From positions 20,095,755 through 20,159,754 of the forward strand of contig OY855903.1 of the NCBI GenBank assembly GCA_963693305.1: 64,000 nucleotides of DNA, in the 5' to 3' direction. The position numbers and the translations under genes are program-made. Position 1 is the stretch's first letter; every line of letters starts with the position of its first letter. The notes beneath the pieces are model-generated. The model was not told where the DNA came from and made no database searches. It was given only the letters and a program-made list of their open reading frames with translations. Source of the stretch: Meandrina meandrites. Its lineage: Eukaryota; Cnidaria; Anthozoa; Scleractinia; Meandrinidae. Positions 32,124 to 43,100 of the stretch are shown here, in pieces.

Positions 32124-33580
32124 ATTAATACCATAAAGGTTTTTGTAAGCACTGTAGGCATGAAACTTTATTTTCCAATTGATAAAATTGCATTTTATTT
32201 TACATGTATTTCTGATTCTATTTTATATATCTTTATAATTTCTTAAGTGTAACTAGGTAATGCCATGTATTTTTTACGGAAATACCTTAATAAATTGTTG
32301 CTGTTGATGTTGCATTGTACAGTAATGATAGAATTCAAAATCACAAAAGTTGTATGTGGTAAAAGCTCATTTGTTTGGTCATGCCTTGATAAAGTGAGGA
32401 AATTGTTGTCGGGTAAACAAGTTTTGCTGGGTAATTGTTGTTGTTTTAAGCCTGAGTAACCTTTTTAAGGACACGATCATTCAACCTGAATTCTAACAAC
32501 TGTGAATACTTTTCACCACTACTTCTATTAATAATAAATGTAAGGAGAAATTTGAAAGGAGAATTTGTTAAGACCTGCAGAAAGAATGACCAGATTGTTA
32601 ACAAAGGGTTGAAGTTTCTGCTAAAATATTAGCTTGTCTGGAACTCACAGGACATTATTAAGTGTTTAGGTATTTGGCTTTCATGATACAGTAATTAAAC
32701 AAAGACTTGTCAGGGTTTTCACAACAAGACAGCAACTGCTGGAGTTCTGTCAGCTACTTGATCATAGCAATCACTTCACAACAAACAAGCTAACTTGTCA
32801 CAGCCACGTACTCTCTCATCCAGTTGCTGACACCAACTTCAAACCATTTTGAAACCCCTGACATGCTATTATTTTCAGAGACCAAAATTGATACTGATTC
32901 TAATTAAACAAATTTGTTATTTTATATCATACACATGACCAATTTAACTTTTCACTCCCAAGATCTGAATGTTAATTTTCCTTACTGACAGTCATTTGGT
33001 GCTTCATTAAGACAACATCCTCTACAGGTGATACATTTTTTTATTATCACTTGTCTGCTACACAATGTATTGACCTTGAAAAGAGAAGGTACATATCAAT
33101 CAGTCTTGGTGATAGGGTTAAGGGCAATAAAATTTTAATTTTATTTACCATTTGATATTTATTATTGGGACTTATTGAAATTGAAACATGATTGCCTTTA
33201 AAACTAAATGTTCTATATATTGTGCCATTTTTTCAACCAATTATTACAACACCTGTTTGCAACTGTTAAAAGTTTTAAAATTGGTTGTTTGTATTAAAAA
33301 CTGTTGTCAGTCTACAACACAAAAATAAAAGCCACTTCATTATTATTTTCAGAAACATTTACCCCCTATATTCTGACTCATTCCCAGTCATACCTCAGGC
33401 TTCCTTGCCTGCTGTATGAAGATGACTGGGGACAAGTCAGCCCTATATTGGCAATAATAAATCAATTGGAAAATAAGATATTAAACCAACTGTGTGAACA
33501 CTGGTATTTTTAAATGGGTTTTGCCCAGAAAATCAGATGTTGCCTTACATTGACTTTAAAACAATCATTGCACCTGAAGA
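32124..33580. other. Non-coding stretch
   Basis: AT-rich, with no recognisable gene. A 69-codon frame at 33304-33513 follows an ATTTTCAG acceptor-like site but resembles nothing known. Confidence 0.35.
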
Positions 33581-33690
33581 AGCACTGTCCTTGAACAAGA
33601 ACTCCACCAGAAGTGCCACAAGAGTAAATATGGTAAGCACTGTCCTTGAACAAGAACTCCACCAGAAGTGCCACAAGAGTAAATATGGTA
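33581..33690. repeat. Exact 55-bp tandem duplication
   Basis: The unit beginning AGCACTGTCCTTGAACAAGA and ending AAATATGGTA is present twice, back to back (33581-33635 and 33636-33690), with no differences I can see. It is a recent local duplication. Confidence 0.9.
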
Positions 33691-33705
33691 CCTGTGTATT
33701 TAGAT

Positions 33706-33940
33706 TGGTTTTCAATTGAGTGTCGTAAAACCAATGCATTGCTATGGAAAATCACAACAGCATAAACAACAATGAACCAATGAAAACTTAAAGTAAATAT
33801 ACATAAACAGCATCAAACACAACTGGCTTTCATATCTGACTGATTAAGTAGATGGTGGTTTTTGGACCAATTACGGAGCATAGCAAAGCAAAACCAAAGT
33901 ACTTGTTGATTACAGTTTTGACACTCAACTGAAAATCACT
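33706..33940. mobile_element. MITE with ~25-bp inverted ends
   Basis: The left end TGGTTTTCAATTGAGTGTCG and the right end TTGACACTCAACTGAAAATCA are imperfect inverted repeats around ~190 bp of AT-rich DNA. A related left end (GATTGAATGTCGTAAAAC) occurs at about 52493 in a cadherin intron. Confidence 0.65.
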
Positions 33941-34061
33941 CTACCCTTGACACTGAAAGTGCATTAATAAGTAATGAAATATCTAGCACTTTGACATCTA
34001 ACCACAACATATTTCCCACTTTCTGAAATATTGTAATAGTAAATAAACCCCTTCAGGCAGC

Positions 34062-34202
34062 TGGTATATTGGAGAATAATGACCAAGGCTGAAAGATTGT
34101 CCAAAAATGAACAGTTGGCTGAGAAGCAATTAATGCTTTGAGGGCTACAGTGAAAATTTTTGGACAATCTTTCATCCAAGGGCATTATCCTCCAATATAC
34201 CA
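34062..34202. repeat. Foldback element (141 bp)
   Basis: Inverted halves GGTATATTGGAGAATAATG / CATTATCCTCCAATATACC, then GAAAGATTGTCCAAAAAT / ATTTTTGGACAATCTTTC. It is a small MITE with a ~50-bp loop. Confidence 0.8.
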
Positions 34203-37200
34203 CCAAGCTAGAAGGGGTATATTTATGATAATAACCCTCTGATTAATTACTACAACATGCTTAATCCCTGATAAATAGTTCAAAAACCTACAGTGATAAT
34301 TCAGTGTAACTACAGTTGAAATAAAATCAAGTTGATTGGTTCACATAATTTTTTCAACACTGTGATTTTATTAAAAAGTTGGATCTGAAAATGTGGCTTT
34401 GTTCTTTTGGTTTGCACTTGTAGACCTATAGAATTGGGTGACATACTGTACATATGAAATCATACGGGGTATATTTCTGATACCCATCCTGGGGGGGAGG
34501 CACTTAGGATGTAAGAATTTCAAGTGACAGGGATGACAGAATGGAAGCCAAAATCAAGACCCCCAAAAATCCCCGGACCAAAACTAAATCCCCACAAAAT
34601 CCCTTGCTGAATTTCTGACCCTTACAATTCCCATAAAGAGTTAAACGATAACACAAAGAAAAACATTAGAAATTGAATGTTCGTGTTTGTTATTCATCAT
34701 ACCATCTGAATATTGATCTTTCAATCTGAATTTAAATTTCAAACTCAAATTAACCCTGTCACATGAAATCCTGAGTAACCCCCCTCCCCCCGGATACCCA
34801 TCATCCAATTTTGTACCATGCGATGCAATTTGTCCAACGAACACCCACAACAATAATTTATTATTAATCAGGTTATAATGATGGCTAGTAGCCCATCCAT
34901 GCAATTTGGACTTTGAAATAAAAGTGCTTCAAAAATCAGAGGATGTACGGGTACTAGATACTGGGTAAATTCACTGGCAATATACTTAATGTAAAACCAC
35001 CCAGTACATGATCCATGTCAATTGCAATAGCATTTTAATATCTTTCTCATTCTCTGGCTTAGCTTGTAGCTTGTAATCTTGTCTGGGAGCCCTCCTCATG
35101 TGCAGCACCAATAGACTGAAATCTTAATGTGTGCTCCACACTTCCACCTTCATTGTTGTCATGATTGTAAGAGCTGTTTGACTCATCGTCAGACTGTGAT
35201 TAGGACTATCAGTGTTTTTGTAACCAGATGCACAGGCAAGAACTGCAACTTGGAACACATTAAAATGTTTGGAAAGGACTTTTAGATAGCCTATATTAAC
35301 TCAGGCATCAATTATTGGTTAACAGCATGAAATGGCTGCATGCTCTCAGCCAGTGAGCACAGAGATAGTGAGTAAAATGAATAAATTATATTTTTTTATA
35401 GCATAACAAAAGTAAAGCACATGCTCTGATTGGTCAATTACCCATTTACTATTTGCCCATGGGTGAAAGGCGACGAAAGCTAGCACGTGCTCAAAGCCGT
35501 ACGCATCACTTTCTACGCTACTATATTTTTTAAACCTCATAGTTTGTCTCAATACTGGAAGAAAATTTACAAATAAAGACAGTTGAAGATAACGTAAAAG
35601 GTTTACAACCCACATTGAGATGGAGGATTACTTATTCAGCAAAACAATTTTGTCAAAAAAAAACACTCGCCGTCTACTTCAAGCTTGTTTAGCCAGTGAA
35701 ATGTCTCTACAGGTGTAGAGTATTTGGCAGATTGTTCCTCGATGTAGATTTATAATTAAGCTGAACTTTCTCTTGTTGTTCTCGCTGTAAGTTTTGAAAA
35801 ACTTTGCCTAGAAGACTGACTTGGACTATGTACTCTGATCATGTGGGAGTCACACCACGCAGTGATGTCCTGTGCCCCTCTACTCTAGTAGATGACAGGC
35901 ATCAGCCAATCACAATGTGCACAGTAACGCGGTTAATGTATAAAACTCAATAGTGCACGCTGAGCGGTTTACCATTTGTTAAATCAAGACAAAATGAATC
36001 CTAAATAAAAAATGTAATTACCATAATGTGATTGCTCCCATGTGAAAGTCTATTGCTTGGCTTCTAGTATTTATGAAAATGATTACTGTCTATTCTTCAG
36101 TTGAAAATCAATTTTAAGCAAGTTCATTTTTTTTAAAGCTGTGTACCTCTGTATCAAATGTTTTTGGCAAACAATGTACCAATGAAAAACCTCATCCAAA
36201 TATTTGTGAATTAAGTACATATAATGTTGTAACACCCTTTCTTGAAGCATCTTGAATATGTTGTGGTTTAAATTTATTTTTCATAAATTTTGAAAATTTT
36301 CATAAGTTGTTTGACTTCTATTTTTCTTTTCTTTTGTTTATTATCATAATCAACAAAAGCTTATGAAAAATAGTCGTGATGAAAGTGTTGAAGCAAAGTT
36401 CCGTAACTTGTTCGTTTGAAGACATACATAATATCGCATACATATGTGCCGCAAATATACAATAAACCAATAAACAAACTATCATCAGCACGTATAAAAA
36501 TATCATTTTATGTCGGATCAACCACCAAACAACTACAAGTGACCTATTACTCCTTAGAACGAAAAATTCAATGCGTTGCATGGAAATCAAATTTTTGTTC
36601 ACGTTTTTAGAGTGAAATATTGTTCTTCGATAAGCTTATGTGATTCGATCGACATCGATATGTCAAATTCTCTACCCAAAATAGTCCACATATCTCAGCT
36701 AATTGCCATCCCCCTGCAACTCGGTACAAGCTAATTTATATATCTCTAAAAAGCCTAGAAAATACCCTTTTACTCACTTATAATTTCTTTGTGTACCGTG
36801 CTGCACGAAACATGCCGTAAGCAAAAATGTGAAAATCACTCACCTTTTCAGCATCACTTTTCCTCGCGATACTCCATTTCTAAACGCCACTATCGTTGAA
36901 ATGAATTAACCAGCTGCAAGTATTAATCAGTTCCAGGATGCGAAATTTACTAAAGAATGCGACACATTTAAAAACGTGAAGAAAATAATCTTCGATCTCT
37001 CACAGAGGTTAAAAAAGCACGGGGCATTCTCTGCTTAAAACGGCGGCCATTGCTTCTTCCATCTCGCCGGCATTTTTGCCATACAGCCAATAAAATCGCT
37101 GGAAAGCCGTCACGTGATTTTTTTAGCAGCGCATGCGTATTACATTTTTCGCCAGTGAACTGACGACTCGACTTTGTGGAAGTCTAGTCGCAAATCTTGC

Positions 37201-38280
37201 CGGAAGTGGAAATCCAAAGTTGAAACGCTTACCGGAAGTAAAACTGATGGATGTCGGAGGCAATAAAATGTTGACGACTCGTCACGACTCGACCGAGTCG
37301 TCACGACTCGTTCCAACACGTATCGACTCGACTCAATGAAAGTCGATTCGTAAACAAAGCCCGTGGGAGGATAGCAAAATGTTCACCACTGGCCACAACT
37401 CAACAAGAGTCGCAAAAGAACTAGAAACACGAAGACCAAACAGGAAACTACTTCATGAATGCGAAGCACAAAAAAGGGTGAGCACACCCAGAGGGTCCCC
37501 AATAGGGTTCTTCAATCCCGCCATCCCGACCAAAATTTTTCCTCAATCCCGTAATCCCGACGGTTTTTAGCGGCCAATCCCGATCCCGGTCATTAACGTT
37601 TTTAAGGTCCCTTACCTCAACGGAAAAGGCCTTTTTATGGTGTCCAGATTCCCTTACAGCAATTCAAAGTATTAAAATTAGCTCTTTCCACCAAAGGGAC
37701 GGCAAAGTTCATCTGGCAGATTTCAATTTCAAATGAACTAGGTCGCACACAGTCCTTTATTGTGTTGTACGTCGTTATTCTATGCCTTTAGCGCCACCCT
37801 TTAGTCAGGCCCGTAGGAACGAATTTGTAAGTGAGAGGGGCCAAAAGTTAGCACTTGTGGTGATGTGTAAAGTGTGTTGGAGGCCAATTTCCGTAGGGGG
37901 GGGGGGTACGGGGGCATTCTCCTCAGGGAAAATTGTGAAAATCTAGACAAGCTCTAAGCCCATTTGGTGCATTTTTGAGAAGCAGTTTGTTGTCATTTGC
38001 AAGCCATCTTGAAGCCATGTTTTGAATTTGTTTTGTCGTATATAACACATTAAGTCAACTTGCAATCACGAGAGTAGCCGAGACATATATAGACATCACC
38101 ATATAAGGTTGTTCATCCTTCTTTTTCCCAAAAAAGTGTCTGTGGGTAGAGGTCTGGGGGAAGGGGGAGGGGGGAGGAAAGAGCCCCCCGGTTTTTTATT
38201 TTTACTATTTTTTCACCTGTTCGCAAGCTATGCCGATAGCAGGGATGAAACGAGTCCAGAATACTGAGAATAGCAAGGTT
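34203..38280. other. Long stretch without a recognised gene
   Basis: Only short unrecognised frames on both strands. It includes repeat-like patches: CCCCAAAAATCCCCGGACC-type sequence at 34550-34620, clustered CGACTCG palindromes at 37150-37345, AATCCCG repeats at 37530-37590, and a poly-G run at 37898-37906. A promoter-like segment with AAAACGGCGGCCATT near 37036 has no exon that I can attach to it. Confidence 0.4.
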
Positions 38281-38291
38281 CTAAAACGGTA

Positions 38292-38364
38292 ACTACAAGC
38301 TCAGTTGGTAGAGGAGCATCGTAGCGGTATCGCGGAGGTCACGGGTTCAAATCCCGTTGAAACC
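38292..38364 (+). mobile_element. tRNA-derived SINE head / pseudo-tRNA
   Basis: The order AAGCTCAGTTGGTAGAG (A-box-like), then GGTCACGGGTTCAAATCCCG (T arm with B box GGTTCAAATCC) is that of a tRNA gene, but the D arm is lengthened (GAGGAGC) and no clean anticodon stem forms. It is therefore a tRNA-derived SINE head rather than a functional tRNA. The tail after GAAACCCTGAATT is not clearly delimited. Confidence 0.6.
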
Positions 38365-39998
38365 CTGAATTTGCGTTAAAGGGTTCAAAAGGGGGATTTA
38401 CTCTATAACGACGTTAAACCTTTCAGTAGCATTTTACTCATCCCTCGTGAAATGTTTATTTGTCAACTGTGTCCATGACTTTTGACATTGCCATGGCAAC
38501 CACATAATTACACACACGTTTGACCAAATATTTGATGTTTCAGTAAATTACCAACTTCGTACAACCTTTCGTAAACTCCTATAGTTTAATTGTACATTGT
38601 AAATTTTATTACAAATTGTTGTACCGTGGACTAGCTCTTTCATTAATAGGTTTCAACATTTAAGTTTAATTTTTTTATAGGCGTGTAATTCTACTGGTCC
38701 TATAGTATAGCAGTTGGTATTGTTTTGGGGTGAGGGGGTGAGGGACATTGTTCCTGTAGTTTGTTCTGCTGTTCCCTCAAAGGGTAGCAAGTCTTCATGT
38801 GAGACCCAGCGGGGGAAGGAAGGTGTACTCCCTGCAGTGGACTATAAAGGAAGCTCTATCCAAAAGGGATACCTTTTTAAGTGATGACGTCATCGCTTAA
38901 TGTCATCGTGCGAGTGGACGGGATCTGCTGTCTGTTGCGCGCGATCAACCGATCTGTAGACCCGAATAGGACTGGAAAAGAAAGAAATTGTCGCGTAGAA
39001 CTCAAAGCAAAATACTCCGGGCAGTTAGCTTTCGGAAGTGACGCTACAGGATAACGCAACTTTTGTTGAACAATCATTCAGCACAGAAGGCTAGCTACTC
39101 TTATTTATCTTAATTTTTTGATAAATTTCCTGAAAATTATTAAAGATCCCTTGTGAAACGTCATCGCTTCTACATTGCGTGCCGTTTATTCAGGCTGTTG
39201 GTATCTAAAAGGATGGGGATTTCACAAGTTGAAGTATACACACAAGTACAAAAGGTAGAAAAACTGTCATTCAGATCCGAGCAGACCAACCGAACATTTA
39301 TTCAAGTTAAAGTTGTTATTCATTATAAAATGTTCGAGTAATTGCGTGCGCTGTGATTGGTCAGTTGAAGTTCATTATAGTTCCATAAAGCACGCAGTCT
39401 TTGTCATGTATGTTCTTTATCGAGTTATAATGCATGCGGCTGACGTCATGAGTTTGAGTGCACGCTATTTCTTTAGCATTTTAGCATCGTCCGTCTGCAC
39501 TGTTGAGTTGTAGAAGCACATGGGAATTTTTTAAGAACACTCAAGAAGTGTGAGAAGCACTCGACTGCACCTTGTGCTTCTCTTTGCACTTCTCTCGTGT
39601 TCTTAAAAATCCCCACGTGCTTAAATAATTCAACAGTGGACTCGGATGCGTTTTTTATTTCTTTTAGGAATAAGATGCAGTTTCCCTTCTGTAGGTATGC
39701 AAAGCGGTATTATTGTCTTATTGAAGGTATATAAAAGGGCTACCTTATCTGCTGAAAATAATAATTATTACAAAAGGGTAAGAGGTTACACCTCAGGGTG
39801 GGGCCTCCCTATATAAACATTTCTCAAGTACCCCCCCCCCCCCCTCCTCTGGCTGTGAGACCTGTGTTATCTGACCAACTAATCTCCTTTAGCTCCAAAA
39901 TTGTATTAAAGCACATGTACAATGATCATATATAATATGCTCTTTCGGAATAGCACAGACACTAATTCAGAATATAACACAACAAGTAAATTTACAAT
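38365..39998. other. Intergenic stretch 3' of MEA1
   Basis: No gene recognised. It contains a foldback at 39498-39638 and a poly-C run at 39831-39844. The MEA1 3' UTR probably lies at its right edge. Confidence 0.4.
39498..39638. repeat. Foldback element (141 bp)
   Basis: CACTGTTGAGTTGTAGAAGC at the left is matched by GCTTAAATAATTCAACAGTG at the right. Inner arms TTTTTTAAGAACAC / GTGTTCTTAAAAA follow. Miniature inverted repeat. Confidence 0.75.
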
Positions 39999-40162
39999 CT
40001 AATTTTTTGTCCCACCATCTGGTGGTGACTGAGTTCTGTTTGTTATACTTGATACAAGGGATGCTTTCCACTTTTCTTCAGGCACAACCTTGGCCCACTC
40101 TGGAATGGCTGATGTGGGCAGTGTAATTCCTGACATGACTTGTCTGATAAGGTCTACTTGTT
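39999..40162 (-). CDS. MEA1: MEA1 exon 3 (C-terminal conserved core)
   Basis: Acceptor CATTCAG precedes AACAAGTAGACC. The exon encodes QVDLIRQVMSGITLPTSAIP and EWAKVVPEEKW, the most conserved part of the family, ending in a stop at 39999-40001. It begins two bases into a codon completed by the last G of exon 2. Confidence 0.88.
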
Positions 40163-43100
40163 CTGAATGGAGAATGAAAAAAAGTGTCAAAATTCGATAC
40201 TGAGGCCCTGCCAGGGTAAATTCCGACAAGCGACATGGCTCAAAAAGTAGCGACAGAACATAAAATAAAACCACAACAAACGACAGCCCTTATGGAAAAA
40301 CTTAAATTCCGACAAGGACAAGCAATTTCCCTTCAATTCAACCATCAACAGCGACGTGAAGTGTGATAAAACAGCAACACGGGACATTTTTAAATTTAGA
40401 CAAGTGACACAGGATCCCCCCCTGGCAGGGCCTCAATACTGTGATTACTGGTTGAGTATAAAACCAGAAAATTTTTGTCATCAGGTTTTGCCATTAAAAC
40501 TTCCATGTTGTCAGAACTTTCATCAGAAGGAACTCACTTTCTTCATTTCCTCTTTTCTAAATTTTATTTATCAATTTATTTAGTTGTTCATTTATTTATA
40601 TTTTACTTTTATTTGATTATTTATTTATTACACTGTACGCTATTGAAAATGGCCGGTAGTCTTTTATCTCTTGCTGTTTGCAGAATTCAAACAGCTTTTA
40701 CTGTACACTAAATAATCTTTTTCAGATATTCAATGTAAAAGCTTTGTTGAAATAGTTAAATGTCATTAAATTGTTTTGTTTTGACATTGTTATTCAGTAG
40801 TTCGGAGAACATTATTTAGTTTTTGTAAGAAGTTTATGGGGTTTATGTTGGAATTCAAGTAACTCCCTGCAAAACAGTAAATGGTTTTTTTGCTTATGTT
40901 GTTGCGTGTATCAAGCATTCACATACAGACGTTTCATGTTTCAAAATATGGTACTTAGGAAAACTGAATATTCAAACACTGTGAACAGGTGTTACATGAT
41001 TCAACCTGTTTAATATATCTTCCTGATAATATCTAAACCTGCTTTCCACAAATCAGGGCATCTGACAGGATGCGGTGGTGCGGAACCGCATAATTCGCTG
41101 ACTTCCGCATCTTCCGCATCTTGAGAACATTTTCCGCATAAAACAGAGAAATTTGTTTCACATTAATGATTAAGCAGCTGTTTACCATCCTCACAAACAT
41201 AAATTTCGAAGAAATTGATTATTTTGACACAGTTTTTCTCCTAAAATAGCGACGAAAACACGGCACTTCGATCGTAAGCAATTTTTAACCTCCAGGCGTT
41301 CCACGCGTCTTTTCGGGATGGGCCTGGACACCAGTTCTTTCGCTTCTTTCACTCGTTCGGTCTATCGAAAATTTTTCTGTGGTTACCTATAGTATATGGA
41401 TAAATTTGTGATCAAAGAGACCAAGAAGAAGGATCCCCTCTTCGCTGTACACTTGCCACAAGTTGACCTCACGGGCTAGATGAGCGACGAATTAAGTGAA
41501 GCGAGCTTGAGGCCGCAAACTGGCCTGTGAGCGACGTGCCATAATGAAGACGAAGGACTTCGTTGAAAGTCTAGCTAATAACAGCAAAGGATTGAGTGAA
41601 CCAGTATCCTGGAGTTTTCTATGTAGATAATGGATTGTTATTTTGTTGAACGTGCAATGTTGTAGTAGATCACGTAGCACCTTGAATTGTATTGTTTATG
41701 CATAAGAAGAAAATCAAATCAAATCAAATCAAATCAAATCTTTTAACATATTTAAGAATAACATAAAAAGATCTATAATAGACAAAGATGGCAGCAGTGG
41801 CAAAATATCCCTTTTATAAAATAAGCTTTGATACTTATTGCTTCGTTGATAATTTTGATAGGATAATTTAAGTAATTTCATGTTTAATAATTTATGTCAG
41901 TTATACCTCCAATTATGATACCATTAAATTTAGTACAGAATTGTAAATCACAGTTGATAAATGTCTAATTAGGGATCTATAATTTCAAGCATTTTTTGCT
42001 TTTCTATAGACTCCCTCATCACTTGCCTTGTATAAACCTATTATTAATATTTGGCTGTAATAGGTGATGGAAGCAATAAAGTTGAAGTTGAAAAGTTGAA
42101 AATAACGGTTGTGTGATTTTCATTGAACATCACATAATTGATACGATAATTTCATAACATGTACCAAATACAAATGAAAACAACTGGAAAAGCCCAAATA
42201 CCATTACAAGCTTAATTTTTTTGTTTAAAATGAGCCTGTGAGCAGACTCTCGCCTTTGGGGGCAGCTCGATTTCGGCTGCATGAAAAGATGTGAGTTTTG
42301 GTGCGCGAAGCGAGCCGAAAATTTTCCGCATAATCCAACGTGTTTTCTGCATAATTTGTTGTTTTTTTCCGCACCCTATCAGATGCCCTGACAAATGCTG
42401 TGTCTCTAATGATGGTGCCACAGGCATCCCATATAGAGAGTACCCCTCCCCACACTACACTCCCCAGGCAACTTGAGAGCATTAAAATAAAAGCCAAAAC
42501 TGCTGTCCTTTCCACTTGCCTTGTTTCATTTCTGGTTCAGCACTTCTGACTGTAGATGACGACAACGAACTATCGCTTTCACTATCATCAATAACTGGTG
42601 CACTGTTGACTTCCTCCTCTGCCTAAAAAAAGGAATTAATGACCATCAAAGTCAACTCAAAGTGTTTTCCCTTTCTGGAATCACACAAAAATTTGTTCAT
42701 TTAAAGATAAATTGTCAAATGAGAGTAATAAATCAAACTTTTTCTGTTTAACTGTAGTAAACGTGTTAAGGACTGCTTGTTGTTTCTTGCTGCCAGAAGC
42801 AGCCAACTACAGCCATCACTGATAACCAAGCTTTTTGGAAAGGACAATGCCATATCTGCTCTAGTTTACAATTAGGCCTGGATTTGGTTGAAACTGTTCT
42901 TTGAGTATTCGATGAAATTAGGCCTAGATAAGACAATTATTAAATCTAAGTTAGATTCACGCTTAGGTTAGGGATAGGATTCTCTATTGTAGATGTAACA
43001 GTTAAGAAGGTTGTGCCCTAATTATATCATTAAAGTTCTCGGGGTTTGGTGGATCAATGTGGTGGTGTAGTGGTGGTAGAGGGATGCTAGCATGCCAGAG

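Noticed and set aside
36318..36610. Overlapping ~90- and 64-codon ORFs
   Set aside because: AT-rich random frames without recognisable domains.
38292..38364. Functional tRNA gene
   Set aside because: A and B boxes are present, but the D arm is too long and no proper anticodon stem-loop or acceptor stem can be formed.
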